Counted from the first letter of the stretch, positions 1-8,254 are shown. The stretch is 64,000 bases of DNA from Oryzobacter faecalis (GCF_046764005.1 NZ_JBKOFW010000005.1:62001-126000), one strand, 5' to 3'. Notes: a model not told the origin generated them from the sequence alone. Numbers and translations: made by a program.

Positions 1-569
1 CGATCCTGCTGACCAACCGCGTCCACCCGTCACGCACCTGGGGGAGCAACAACATCGCCCGCCGCGAGTGGGCCCACGGCCTCGCCGCCGCGATGCCACT
101 CGCACCCAGGGACGGCGGGTCCGCCTGGTACTCGGGAGGGTCCGACGCGACGACGGCCACCCTCACGGCCCCTGTCGAGGTCCCGGCCGAGGGCGCGAAG
201 CTGGCCTTCGACCTCTTCCTCGACACGGAGGAGACGGACCCGCTCGCCCTGGAGACGTCCTCCGACGGCGGAGCGACGTGGCAGGCCCTGCCGTTCACCC
301 ACCGCGACCGCGGTACGGCCCTGGAGACCGACGGCGTCATCGCCGGGACCTTCGAGCGGCGCTGGACCCAGGTGCGCGCCGACCTGCCGGCCGGCGACCT
401 CCTCCTGCGGTGGAGGACGACCACCGACGGGGCCTACCTCGGCCGCGGCGTGGTCGTCGACGGCGTGCGGGCCACGAGCCCGGCGGGTGTGGTCCTCGAC
501 GGGGAGCGCGACCCCGGCGCGTTCACGGCGGCGGGGTGGACCCTCCTGCGCGAGCGGGCCGTAGCGTAG
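1..569 (+). CDS. C-terminal part of a beta-lactamase-fold serine hydrolase (AmiE-like), 5' end outside window
   Basis: The frame is open from base 3 and gives the last 188 residues. The first stretch (LLTNRVHPSR, then WGSNN and ARREWAHGLAAAM) resembles the end of class C beta-lactamase-like serine hydrolases. It is followed by about 150 residues with the look of a beta-sandwich accessory domain. The catalytic Ser-x-x-Lys lies upstream and is not visible. Only 5 bases separate its stop from murR, so it probably belongs to the MurNAc operon. In Bacillus the comparable cluster carries AmiE (YbbE), a beta-lactamase-fold amidase that strips peptides from MurNAc, and that role is inferred here. An unrelated esterase of the same fold cannot be excluded. 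Confidence 0.6.
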   Translation, partial: ILLTNRVHPSRTWGSNNIARREWAHGLAAAMPLAPRDGGSAWYSGGSDATTATLTAPVEVPAEGAKLAFDLFLDTEETDPLALETSSDGGATWQALPFTHRDRGTALETDGVIAGTFERRWTQVRADLPAGDLLLRWRTTTDGAYLGRGVVVDGVRATSPAGVVLDGERDPGAFTAAGWTLLRERAVA

Positions 570-574
570 GGCGC

Positions 575-1471
575 ATGCCGCGCGATCCCGAGCCCGCCGC
601 CACGGGCCACGCCGTCGCCCCCTCGCTGCTCGTGCAGCTGAGGGGGCTGCGGCCCTCCCTCTCGCCCGCCGAGGACCGTGTCGCCGAGCGGGTGCTCGGC
701 GACCCCCGAGGCACGGCGGGGCTGACCATCACCGAGCTCGCGGTGGCGGCCGGGACCTCGGAGACCACGGTGCTGCGGTTCTGCAAGCGCCTCGGGCTGC
801 CGGGCTACCCCCAGCTGCGGCTCGCCCTCGCCGAGGCCGGCACCCAGCCGCGCACGCAGGCCGCGCCGACGTCCGACATCAGCGCCGACGACTCCATCGA
901 CGACGTCATCGCGAAGGTGGCCTACGCCGACGCCAGCGCGGTCGAGGAGACCGCCGAGACGATCGACCGCGGGGCCCTGTCGACGGCGGCGCGGGCCATC
1001 GCGGGCGCCGGCCGGGTCGACGTCTACGGCATCGGGGCCAGCGCCCTCGTCGGCAAGGACCTCCAGCAGAAGCTGCACCGGATCGGCTCGATGGTGTTCT
1101 GCTGGAACGACCCCCACGTCGCGCTGACCAGCGCCACCCTGCTCGGACCCGGCGACGTCGCCATCGGGATCTCGCACTCCGGGACGACGACCGAGACGGT
1201 CGAGGCGCTCGCGCTCGCGCGCGGCAAGGGCGCGACGACGGTCGCCATCACGAACTTCCCGCTGTCGCGCCTCGCCAGGGACGCCGACCTCGTCCTCGCC
1301 ACGGCGGCCCGCGAGTCGAGCCTGCGCTCCGGTGCCACGGCGAGCCGGATCGCGGCCCTCACCGTCGTCGACTGCCTCTACATCGCCGTCGCGCAGCTCG
1401 ACCTCGACCGGGCCCGCACGGCCGTCGAGGACACCCGGCGGGCGGTCGCCGGACACCATGTCCGTCACTGA
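575..1471 (+). CDS. murR: MurR/RpiR-family transcriptional regulator of MurNAc use
   Basis: 298 residues from the ATG at 575; a longer upstream reading frame exists but overlaps the preceding gene. Residues about 15-90 form the RpiR-type helix-turn-helix (TITELAVAAGTSETTVLRFC). Residues about 145-270 form a SIS sugar-phosphate-binding domain (VYGIGASALVGKDL and ISHSGTTTET). Family knowledge: such proteins repress amino-sugar genes until a sugar phosphate, here probably MurNAc-6-phosphate, binds the SIS domain. It sits directly before murQ and the importer, as in enterobacterial and bacillar MurNAc loci. Its target may be the 45-bp gap just downstream. Confidence 0.85.
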   Translation: MPRDPEPAATGHAVAPSLLVQLRGLRPSLSPAEDRVAERVLGDPRGTAGLTITELAVAAGTSETTVLRFCKRLGLPGYPQLRLALAEAGTQPRTQAAPTSDISADDSIDDVIAKVAYADASAVEETAETIDRGALSTAARAIAGAGRVDVYGIGASALVGKDLQQKLHRIGSMVFCWNDPHVALTSATLLGPGDVAIGISHSGTTTETVEALALARGKGATTVAITNFPLSRLARDADLVLATAARESSLRSGATASRIAALTVVDCLYIAVAQLDLDRARTAVEDTRRAVAGHHVRH

Positions 1472-1480
1472 TTCACACTC

Positions 1481-1509
1481 TTGACGGGAAGTTCGTAAGA
1501 AAGTACCGT
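1481..1509 (+). promoter_or_regulatory. Probable murQ promoter with candidate MurR site; leaderless start
   Basis: A -35-like TTGACG (1481-1486) and a weak -10-like TACCGT (1504-1509) are spaced by 17 bp. Transcription would start about 7 bases later, at or next to the murQ GTG (1517), implying a leaderless mRNA; no Shine-Dalgarno sequence precedes that GTG. The spacer contains TTC-GTAA-GAA, a short inverted repeat well placed for a repressor. The assignment to MurR is inference. Confidence 0.45.
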
Positions 1510-1516
1510 CCTCCGG

Positions 1517-2518
1517 GTGAGCACCGAGGCCACTGTCAGCGCGCCCACCGAGGACCGCCATCCCGGGACGGCGGGGATCGACGGGCTCTCCACCCTCGAG
1601 ATCCTGCGGGTCCTCAACGCCGAGGACGCCACGGTCCCGGGCGCCGTCGCCGAGGTGCTCCCCGCCCTCGCCGCGCTCGTCGACCTCGCCGTCGCGGCCG
1701 TCGAGGCCGGTGGCGTCATCCACTACGTCGGCGCGGGGACCTCCGGCCGGCTCGCCGTCCTCGACGCCGCCGAGCTGCTGCCCACCTTCAACGCCCCGGA
1801 CGGGCTCGTCGTCGCGCACCACGCCGGGGGCGGCGAGGCGCTCGTGCGCGCCGTCGAGAACGTCGAGGACGACGCCGAGCAGGGCCGGGCCGACGTCGAC
1901 GCCGTGACCGCGGCCGACGTCGTCGTGGGCCTGACCGCCTCCGGGCGCACCCCCTACGTCGGCGGGGCGCTCGCCCTGGCCCGTGAGCGCGGCGCCGTGA
2001 CCGCCCTCGTCAGCTCGAACCCGGAGGCCGAGCTCGCCCCCCTCGCCGACCACTTCCTGCCGGTCGCGACCGGGGCCGAGGCCATCACGGGGTCGACCCG
2101 GCTCAAGGCGGGCACGGCCCAGAAGCTCGTCCTCAACGCCTTCTCGACCGCCGTCATGGTGCGGCTGGGGAGGACCTGGTCCAACCTCATGGTCGACGTC
2201 GTCGCGACGAACGCCAAGCTCCGCGGCCGGGTGCTGCGCATCCTGCGCGAGGCCAGCGGCGCCTCCGAGGACGACGCCCGCCGCGCCCTCGAGGACGCCG
2301 ACGGCGAGCTCAAACCCGCGCTCGTCACCCTGCTCTGCGGCTCCGGGGCCGAGGAGGCCCGCGCGGCCCTGCGCGGCAACGGGGGGTCCGTGGCGCGGGC
2401 CCTCGCCGCCCTCGGCGCCACCGGACCCAACGGCGCGGCACCCCACCCCGCGTCACCGCGCACCACCACCCCTGCGGCCCACCCCGTGGCCACCGTCCCG
2501 ACAGGAGATCCCGCATGA
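1517..2518 (+). CDS. murQ: N-acetylmuramic acid 6-phosphate etherase
   Basis: 333 residues. MurQ cleaves the lactyl ether of MurNAc-6-phosphate to GlcNAc-6-phosphate and D-lactate in the cytoplasm. The SIS-fold signature YVGAGTSGRLAVLDAAELLP at about residues 70-90 includes the Glu corresponding to a catalytic residue of the family; GLTASGRTPYV and GSTRLKAGTAQKL are further conserved blocks. It is about 30 residues longer than typical MurQ because of a Pro/Thr/Ala-rich tail. The GTG start follows the promoter with no Shine-Dalgarno. Its stop overlaps the next ATG as ATGA, so it is translationally coupled to the importer's binding protein. Confidence 0.93.
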   Translation: MSTEATVSAPTEDRHPGTAGIDGLSTLEILRVLNAEDATVPGAVAEVLPALAALVDLAVAAVEAGGVIHYVGAGTSGRLAVLDAAELLPTFNAPDGLVVAHHAGGGEALVRAVENVEDDAEQGRADVDAVTAADVVVGLTASGRTPYVGGALALARERGAVTALVSSNPEAELAPLADHFLPVATGAEAITGSTRLKAGTAQKLVLNAFSTAVMVRLGRTWSNLMVDVVATNAKLRGRVLRILREASGASEDDARRALEDADGELKPALVTLLCGSGAEEARAALRGNGGSVARALAALGATGPNGAAPHPASPRTTTPAAHPVATVPTGDPA

Positions 2519-3801
2519 CCCCGCGTTCCTGGAAGCACCTCGCCGTCACGATCGGTGCCGGCGCCCTCGCCCTCACGGCCTGCGCGCCGTCCTCCGACAC
2601 CGGCACCTCCGGTGAGGGTGACGGCACGACCCTCACCGTGTGGTCGTGGCGCGTCGAGGACCAGGCGGCCTACGACAAGATCTTCGACGTCTACGAGAGC
2701 AAGCACGAGGGTGTCACCGTCGAGTTCAAGCCGTTCAAGGCGACGGAGTACAACAAGATCCTCGCCACGGGCCTGGCCGGCTCCGACGGTCCCGACATCC
2801 CGCAGGTCCGCTCGTACGGCCAGCTCCAGGCGACGGTCGCGTCGGGGGCCCTCCTGCCGCTCGACGGCCAGGTCGACCTGTCGTCGTGGGACGAGAACGT
2901 CGTCGCCAGCGCCAAGGGCAAGGAGGACGGGAAGATCTACTCCGTCCCGCTCGCCCGGCAGGCGACGGTGCTCTTCTACAACAAGAAGCTGTTCGCGGAC
3001 AACGGGATCGACGTCCCGACGACGTGGGACGACTTCATCAAGGCCAACGACACCCTCCTCGGCGCGGGCGTCACGCCGCTCGCGGTCGGGGCGAAGGACG
3101 ACTGGACGCTCCCGATCGTCCACGAGGTGCTCGGCGGCGCCCGCTTCGGTGGCGCCGCCTTCCAGGAGGCGGTCCTCACGGGCGAGAAGGACTTCACCGA
3201 CCCCGACTGGGTCGCCTCGGTCGAGGTGCTGAAGTCGCTCGAGAAGTACATGCCGAAGAACGTCACCGGCGTGGCCGTGACCGACGCGATGACGCTGTTC
3301 ACCGCGGGCAGGGCGGCGATGTACCCGGGCGGCTCCTACGACCTCGCGACCCTCCAGAAGGGCAACCCCGAGATGGAGATCGGCGTCCTCCAGGTGCCGC
3401 CGGCCACGGGCGCGCCCGCCGGCTCCGAGGCCACGACGGCCGGCTGGGCCGACGGCAACTTCGCGGTCAACTCCAAGTCGCCCGACAAGGAGGCCGCCCT
3501 CGAGCTCGTGAAGTGGATGGCGACGCCCGAGTTCGGCCAGCTCGTCGCCGACGAGGTGAAGCAGATCTCCGCGGTCCCCGGCGTGACCTACGCCGACCCG
3601 GTGCTCGAGGAGATCAGCGCCAACTACGACAGCAACGGCTCGCCCTACCTCCTCCTCACGGACTTCCGGTACGGAACCCCCACCGGGACCGAGCTGCTGG
3701 GGAAGGGTGTGCAGGAGATGTTCCTCGGCAGCAAGGACGCCAAGACCGTGAGCAGCGACCTCGACACCGGCGTCAAGACCTGGTTCAAGCCCGTCAGCTG
3801 A
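2515..3801 (+). CDS. ABC sugar-binding lipoprotein (probable MurNAc or muropeptide-sugar importer)
   Basis: 428 residues. A lipoprotein signal with lipobox LTAC (residues 20-23) anchors it outside the membrane. The mature part is a family 1 extracellular solute-binding protein (for example TVWSWRVEDQAAYDKIFDVY near the start). It overlaps murQ by 4 bp and is followed by two permeases, so its ligand is most likely MurNAc or a related amino sugar; this is inferred from context. Enterobacteria and bacilli take MurNAc up by a PTS instead. An intercistronic hairpin after its stop would favour a higher level of this protein than of the permeases. Confidence 0.85.
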   Translation: MTPRSWKHLAVTIGAGALALTACAPSSDTGTSGEGDGTTLTVWSWRVEDQAAYDKIFDVYESKHEGVTVEFKPFKATEYNKILATGLAGSDGPDIPQVRSYGQLQATVASGALLPLDGQVDLSSWDENVVASAKGKEDGKIYSVPLARQATVLFYNKKLFADNGIDVPTTWDDFIKANDTLLGAGVTPLAVGAKDDWTLPIVHEVLGGARFGGAAFQEAVLTGEKDFTDPDWVASVEVLKSLEKYMPKNVTGVAVTDAMTLFTAGRAAMYPGGSYDLATLQKGNPEMEIGVLQVPPATGAPAGSEATTAGWADGNFAVNSKSPDKEAALELVKWMATPEFGQLVADEVKQISAVPGVTYADPVLEEISANYDSNGSPYLLLTDFRYGTPTGTELLGKGVQEMFLGSKDAKTVSSDLDTGVKTWFKPVS

Positions 3802-3812
3802 CCCTCGGCCAC

Positions 3813-3848
3813 CCCGGCGGCCGGCGCACCTCGTGCCCGGCCGCCGGG
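3813..3848 (+). promoter_or_regulatory. Intercistronic hairpin between binding-protein and permease genes
   Basis: A perfect 12-bp inverted repeat (CCCGGCGGCCGG / CCGGCCGCCGGG) whose loop can itself pair as GCAC/GTGC. No U-tract follows and the operon continues. Such hairpins after a solute-binding gene (as after malE) stabilise the upstream mRNA or attenuate downstream expression. A matching element occurs at 40612-40652 in the second ABC operon. Confidence 0.7.
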
Positions 3849-3879
3849 TGACCGGCGGTCCCGACCCCGAAGCCCCTCC

Positions 3880-4779
3880 ATGCGACGACGTACCGGCCTC
3901 CTCTTCGTCACCCCGGCCCTCCTCCTGTTCGGGGTGTTCGTCCTCTACCCGATGCTCACCGCGTTCTCGTACGCGTTCTTCGAGTGGCGCGGCACGGCCC
4001 GCGGCGGCTTCGCCGGGCTCGACAACTTCGTCACCCTGCTGACCCGGGCCCCGTTCACGACCGACCTGCCCCGCGCCCTCCTCCACAACGTCCTGTTCTT
4101 CGTCGGCACGATGCTCGTGCAGAACACGGTCGGGCTGTCGATCGCCTTCCTGCTCCACCGGCGCGAACGGACCCGGCGGGCGCTGCAGACGCTCTACGCG
4201 ATGCCGTACCTCGTGAGCCCGATCGTCATCGGCTACCTGTGGACCCTGCTCCTGTCGCCGACGTTCGGCCCCGTCAACAGCCTCCTCACCGCCGTCGGCC
4301 TCGAGAGCTGGGCACTGCCCTGGCTCGGCGACCCGGACACCGCGCTGTGGGTCGTCATCCTCGTGTCGGTGTGGCAGTGGATCGGCTTCCCGGTCCTGCT
4401 GTACGGCGCCGCGCTGGGCGGGGTGCCCGAGGAGCTGTCCGAGGCCGCCCGCGTCGACGGGGCGTCGTACTTGCAGACCTTCCGGCGGATCACCCTCCCG
4501 CTGCTCGTCCCCGCGATCGGCACCGTCAGCGTCCTGACGTTCATCTTCGCGATGGAGGCGTTCGCGCTGCCGTATGCGTTCGGCGGCTCGACCGGCAACC
4601 CCGCCGGGGCCACCGACTTCCTCTCGCTGCTGTTCTACCGGACCGCGTTCGACTCGGGCGCGACGGACGCCATCGGCACCTCCTCGGCGCTCGCGACCCT
4701 GCTCTTCCTCCTCATCTTCGGCGGGGCCTTCGGGGCGACCGCCGTGCTCCGCCGCCACGAACGGAGGATCACCTCATGA
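3880..4779 (+). CDS. ABC sugar permease, MalF-like (MurNAc importer subunit 1)
   Basis: 299 residues with about six predicted membrane spans, starting with LLFVTPALLLFGVFVLYPML. The cytoplasmic EAA loop is EAARVDGASYLQTFRRITLP, the contact site for the ATPase. It belongs to the CUT1 type that pairs with a second permease, encoded immediately after with a 4-bp overlap. No ATPase gene lies in this operon, so the complex probably uses a shared MsiK-type ATPase; the UgpC-like protein at 42711-43814 is one candidate but belongs to another operon. Confidence 0.85.
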   Translation: MRRRTGLLFVTPALLLFGVFVLYPMLTAFSYAFFEWRGTARGGFAGLDNFVTLLTRAPFTTDLPRALLHNVLFFVGTMLVQNTVGLSIAFLLHRRERTRRALQTLYAMPYLVSPIVIGYLWTLLLSPTFGPVNSLLTAVGLESWALPWLGDPDTALWVVILVSVWQWIGFPVLLYGAALGGVPEELSEAARVDGASYLQTFRRITLPLLVPAIGTVSVLTFIFAMEAFALPYAFGGSTGNPAGATDFLSLLFYRTAFDSGATDAIGTSSALATLLFLLIFGGAFGATAVLRRHERRITS

Positions 4780-5699
4780 GCGTGGTGCCCGCCGGCATCG
4801 GCACCGACGACCGCGGTGTCGACATCGAGTCGGATGCCGTTGCCCCCGAGGGGGGTTCGCCGCGCCGCCGTCGTCGCGGGGGCCGTCCCGTCGGTGGGGC
4901 GACGGCGAGCGTGCTGCTGTGGACCTACGCGGCGTTCGCCCTCGTGCCCCTGCTGCTCATGGTCAGCAGCTCGTTCCGCACCAACGCCGACCTCATCTCC
5001 GACCCGCTGGGCGCCCCGTGGCCGCTGTCGTTCGACGCGTACCGGGAGGCGTGGACGGCCGGCTCGTTCGCGACGTACTTCGGCAACAGCCTGATGGTCA
5101 CCCTCGGCGCGGTCGCCATCTCGACGGCCGTGGCGACGATGGCGTCGTACGCGCTGGCGCGGGGCCGCTCGCGGGTCTTCCGCTGGCTGGAGTCGCTGTT
5201 CCTCTCCGGGCTGATGCTCCCGATCCACCTCGCGATCCTGCCGATCTTCTTCCTCTTCGACGGCATCGGGCTCATCGACAGCCGGCTCGGTCTCACGCTC
5301 ATGTACGCGGCGTCGGGTGTGCCCTTCTCGGTCTTCGTCCTCACGACGTTCTTCCGGCAGCTGCCCGAGGAGCTCGAGGAGGCGGCCCTCCTCGACGGCG
5401 CCACGGCGTGGCAGGCGTTCTGGCGGATCATGGTGCCGCTCGTCCGGCCGGCCCTCGCGACCGTGGCCGTGTTCCGCTTCGTCCCGATCTGGAACGACTT
5501 CCTCTTCCCCCTCGTCCTGCTCCGGCGCGAGGAGAAGTACACGCTGCCCGTCGGCCTGACGACGTTCTTCGGCGAGAACGCCACGAACTACGCGGCCGTG
5601 TTCGCCGGGCTCGTCATCACCACGGTGCCGCTCGTCATCCTCTTCCTCTTCGCGACGAAGCAGATCGTCGCCGGGTTGACCGCGGGCATGTCGAAGTGA
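4776..5699 (+). CDS. ABC sugar permease, MalG-like (MurNAc importer subunit 2)
   Basis: 307 residues from the ATG at 4776, which overlaps the previous stop and has GGAGGA upstream. A polar, Arg-rich N-terminus (RRRRRGGRP) precedes about six membrane spans beginning LLWTYAAFALVPLLLMV. The EAA loop reads EEAALLDGATAWQAFWRIMV. It would form the heterodimeric channel with the preceding gene product. The kinase gene follows 13 bases later, completing a cassette of regulator, etherase, importer and kinase. Confidence 0.85.
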   Translation: MSVVPAGIGTDDRGVDIESDAVAPEGGSPRRRRRGGRPVGGATASVLLWTYAAFALVPLLLMVSSSFRTNADLISDPLGAPWPLSFDAYREAWTAGSFATYFGNSLMVTLGAVAISTAVATMASYALARGRSRVFRWLESLFLSGLMLPIHLAILPIFFLFDGIGLIDSRLGLTLMYAASGVPFSVFVLTTFFRQLPEELEEAALLDGATAWQAFWRIMVPLVRPALATVAVFRFVPIWNDFLFPLVLLRREEKYTLPVGLTTFFGENATNYAAVFAGLVITTVPLVILFLFATKQIVAGLTAGMSK

Positions 5700-5712
5700 T
5701 CGGCTCACGGCC

Positions 5713-6669
5713 GTGAGCACGGTCGTGGCGGTCGATGTCGGCGGGTCCGGCCTGCGCCTCGTGGCGTCCCGCTCCGGGGTGCCGGGGCCGGTGCTGCGGG
5801 CTCCGGGGGCGCGCGTGGGGCCGGGAGGGGTCGACGTCGCGGCGCTGGCCGCCGATGCCTCCCGCCTGCTGGGCGCGGCGGGCGGGCCGGGGTCGTCGGC
5901 CGGGTCGACGGGGCTCGACGCCGTGTGCTGGTCGATGCGCGGGCTGCTCCACCTCGCCGACCCGGCGGAGGTGCTCGCCGCGGTCGCCGCCGCGCTGCGT
6001 CCTCGGGCCCTGGCCGTGGTCAGCGACGCCGTGGCCTCCCTCGTCGGCGCGGTGGGTGGGGTGCGCCCCGGGGCGGTCGTGGCGGCAGGAACCGGCGCGG
6101 TGGCGTTCGGGAGCGACTTCGGCGAGACCTGGGTCAGGGTCGACGGGTGGGGGCACGTGCTCGGGGACCGCGGGTCGGCGGCGTGGGTGGGGCTCGAGGG
6201 CCTGCGGGCCGCCCTGCGCCACCGCGACGGTGTGGTGGGCGGCTCCGCGGGCCTGCTCTCTGCCGCGGAGGGCCTGCTCGGGCCGTGCGACACCTGGCCC
6301 CGACGGGTGATGACGGGGCCGGACGCCCCGGAGGTGCTCGCCTCGGCGGCCCCCCTCGTCACGGCGGCGGCCGCCGCGGGCGACCCCGTGGCCGGGGCCA
6401 TCGCGTCCGGGGCCGGGCGCGCGCTCGCGGCCTCCCTCCTCGCGGCCGCTGCCCCGCTCGCCGCCCCCGTCCTCGTCGGGACCGGGGGGCTGCTCGGCGC
6501 CCACGTCGTGCACGACGCGTTCGTCGAGGCGGTGGCGGCCGTGGGCCCCGCACCGGTCGAGGCGAAGGGCGGTGCGCTCGACGGCGCCCTCCACCTCGGC
6601 GAGCTGCTCGCGCGCACGGGTGCGGTGCCCACCCACGAGCGCTACGTCCACCTCGCCCCCCGCCCCTGA
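5713..6669 (+). CDS. BadF/BadG-family amino-sugar kinase, probable MurNAc kinase
   Basis: 318 residues from GTG 5713. It has the acetate/sugar kinase fold: phosphate-1 motif VAVDVGGSGLRLV at residues 5-17, VVAAGTGAVAFGSD near 120, and the NagK-like WGHVLGDRGSAAWVG near 150. Since the sugar enters through an ABC importer it arrives unphosphorylated. A kinase is therefore needed to make MurNAc-6-phosphate for MurQ (compare MurK of Clostridium, which acts on MurNAc and GlcNAc). Context supports that role; dual GlcNAc/MurNAc specificity is possible. Confidence 0.75.
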   Translation: MSTVVAVDVGGSGLRLVASRSGVPGPVLRAPGARVGPGGVDVAALAADASRLLGAAGGPGSSAGSTGLDAVCWSMRGLLHLADPAEVLAAVAAALRPRALAVVSDAVASLVGAVGGVRPGAVVAAGTGAVAFGSDFGETWVRVDGWGHVLGDRGSAAWVGLEGLRAALRHRDGVVGGSAGLLSAAEGLLGPCDTWPRRVMTGPDAPEVLASAAPLVTAAAAAGDPVAGAIASGAGRALAASLLAAAAPLAAPVLVGTGGLLGAHVVHDAFVEAVAAVGPAPVEAKGGALDGALHLGELLARTGAVPTHERYVHLAPRP

Positions 6670-6725
6670 CGACCCGCCCCGGGCTGCCGCGCCTGCGGGG
6701 ACCGTGCACCCCCAGGTCTGCGGCC

Positions 6726-6775
6726 GCGTGTGCTCCAGCGGCTGTCGGGGCGACCACCTGAGCCCACGCGCCGCG
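6726..6775. repeat. 50-bp hairpin repeat, copy 1
   Basis: It matches 6787-6836 at 48 of 50 positions. The outer arms are GCGTGTGCTC and GAGCCCACGC, with one mismatch in the pairing. Inside, GTCG-GGG-CGAC can form a second stem, so the element folds as a two-tier hairpin. Confidence 0.8.
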
Positions 6776-6786
6776 GCCCTCCAGCG

Positions 6787-6836
6787 GCGTGTGCTCGAGC
6801 GGCTGTCGGGGCGACCACCTGAGCACACGCGCCGCG
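6787..6836. repeat. 50-bp hairpin repeat, copy 2
   Basis: Direct repeat of copy 1, offset by 61 bp. Here the outer arms (GCGTGTGCTC / GAGCACACGC) pair perfectly over 10 bp, and the inner GTCG-GGG-CGAC stem is kept. The one outer-arm difference restores pairing, which suggests the folded form is what matters. It could be a REP-like element or a tandem 3'-end structure for the MurNAc operon. Confidence 0.8.
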
Positions 6837-6994
6837 AGGCGCCGCGCTGAGGGAGTGCCCGTCACGGGTTGACCGGTGAACCGAGCGCGCCGCGGCGCAC
6901 CGTCCTCCCCACCGAGCTCGTCGTCCGCGAGTCGACCGGGCCGGCGCCCTCCGCCTGAGCCCGGCGGCGCCCGTGGCCTGACAGACTCCCCGCC

Positions 6995-8023
6995 ATGGAG
7001 GTGCCGCAGCACTGGGTCAAGGTCGAGGGTTTCAGCCCCGACCTGGGGTCGTCGGGCGGCACGGTCGCGGTGTGGGGCTGGTCGACCGAGTCCGATGACG
7101 AGGCCCTGGAGGTCGGCCGGGTCCGCCTCGCCGAGCTCCTGGATCGGATCCGCGTCGAGGGGCGCCTGCCCTCCACGCGCGGGTACTACCCGCGGACCCC
7201 GCTGCGCGAGCCCGTCCTCGAGGAGGTCCGCGGCCACGACGGCCGCCGCCTCGCGGTCGTGACCCGCAACCGGATGGGGTGCGAGGTCCTGTGCACCGAC
7301 GTCCTGCTCATCGCCGACGTCGACGTCCCCGAGCTCGAGGACGGGGCGGGAGAGCGGCGCCGGTGGCCCTCCGACACCGGTGGCGGCGTGACCTCCTTCC
7401 TCCGTCGGCTCGTCATGGGCCGCCCCGACCCGAAGCCGCAGGACCGGCGGGGCGAGGACGCCGCCGGCCTCGACGCGCCACCGTCGCCCTCGGCGGGCGG
7501 TCACGGGATGTTCTCTGCCGGGCTCGGGGGGCCGAGGCCGGCCACGGGCAGCGGTGGGCCGAGCGTCGCCGAGGCCCTGGCGTGCGAGCCGGTCTGGGAG
7601 TTCGCCCAGCGCCATCCCGATCTCGGCGTGCGGGTGTACCGGACCCGCGCCGGGCTGCGCGTCATCGTCACCGGCGCCGACGCGCCCCCGATGTCCGAGC
7701 GCGGGCGCGACATCCTCACCCAGCTGGGGTCCGACCCGCTCTACGTCGAGCTCTGCTCCACCCACGACAGCTACCGGGCGCGGCTCACCCCCAAGCCGTT
7801 CAGGGTCGGGATGGCGGCGCTGCACGTGGGGTGGCCCTGCCCGTCCGAGGAGCTGGAGCGTGCCTGGCTGCGGTGGGTCGACGAGTACGAGGACGCGGCG
7901 CTGGGGTGGTCGACCTGCCGGCTCATCAGTGCCTCCGGGCCGGTGCCCGGGGAGGACGAGCGGCGGCTCGTGGAGCTCCACGACGAGCGGACCCGCACCC
8001 ACGTGCGCGACCCCCTCGCGTGA
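6995..8023 (+). CDS. Protein of unknown function
   Basis: 342 residues; not recognised. The N-terminal third is a compact alpha/beta-looking segment. A Pro/Gly/Asp-rich linker lies at about residues 125-190. The C-terminal half carries conserved-looking blocks: GVRVYRTRAGLRVIVTG, DPLYVELC and YRARLTPKPFRVGM. There is no signal peptide or membrane span, so it is probably cytoplasmic. It stands alone, bounded by the repeat pair upstream and a strong hairpin downstream. The ATG at 6995 is the first start in frame with plausible coding character; no strong ribosome-binding site was seen. Confidence 0.7.
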   Translation: MEVPQHWVKVEGFSPDLGSSGGTVAVWGWSTESDDEALEVGRVRLAELLDRIRVEGRLPSTRGYYPRTPLREPVLEEVRGHDGRRLAVVTRNRMGCEVLCTDVLLIADVDVPELEDGAGERRRWPSDTGGGVTSFLRRLVMGRPDPKPQDRRGEDAAGLDAPPSPSAGGHGMFSAGLGGPRPATGSGGPSVAEALACEPVWEFAQRHPDLGVRVYRTRAGLRVIVTGADAPPMSERGRDILTQLGSDPLYVELCSTHDSYRARLTPKPFRVGMAALHVGWPCPSEELERAWLRWVDEYEDAALGWSTCRLISASGPVPGEDERRLVELHDERTRTHVRDPLA

Positions 8024-8125
8024 CGGCCACCTCCGGCCGGGTCGAGGTGGAACCCGACCCCCTGGAGGTCCTCTTCCACCTCGAACCGCCGTCTTCGGTG
8101 CTGGCACCCCCCCGTCCGACCGCAC

Positions 8126-8167
8126 AGCAGAAGCGCCCCACGAGCGAGCTCGTGGGGCGCTTCTGCT
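8126..8167. terminator. 19-bp perfect hairpin, bidirectional terminator
   Basis: Arms of 19 bp pair perfectly around the loop CGAG; the left arm begins AGCAGAAGCGCC and the right arm ends GCGCTTCTGCT. It lies between the convergent unknown gene (+) and tRNA-Ser (-) and touches the 3' end of the tRNA. Neither side has a U-tract, which is common for actinobacterial terminators. Confidence 0.8.
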
Positions 8168-8254
8168 GGCGGAGGATGGGGGATTTGAACCCCCGAGGGT
8201 TTTATCCCAACACGATTTCCAATCGTGCGCACTAGGCCACTATGCGAATCCTCC
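8167..8254 (-). tRNA. tRNA-Ser (anticodon GGA)
   Basis: On the minus strand the acceptor GGAGGAT pairs with ATCCTCC, followed by discriminator G and an encoded CCA (8167-8169). The anticodon arm is CACGA-TTGGAAA-TCGTG, giving GGA. The T arm is GGGGG-TTCAAAT-CCCCC. The 88-nt length fits a serine tRNA with a long variable arm. It is not adjacent to an integrase. Confidence 0.95.

Larger units (their letters stand above)
6670..6994. other. Intergenic stretch with a duplicated hairpin element
   Basis: 325 bases without a supportable gene between the kinase and the next CDS. The left half holds the two 50-bp repeat copies described separately. The right half (about 6850-6994) is GC-rich and shows no clear promoter or structured RNA. 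Confidence 0.6.

Noticed and set aside
1954..4758. 934-codon minus-strand frame across the MurNAc importer
   Set aside because: Antisense shadow of the binding-protein and permease genes; composition biased and no recognisable domain.
6726..6836. Repeat pair as a CRISPR remnant
   Set aside because: Only two units, an 11-bp gap far too short for a spacer, strong internal dyad, and no cas genes in the window.
8126..8254. tRNA-Ser as an integration site
   Set aside because: No integrase, no duplicated tRNA end and no change of gene style on either side; the adjacent inverted repeat is better explained as a terminator.
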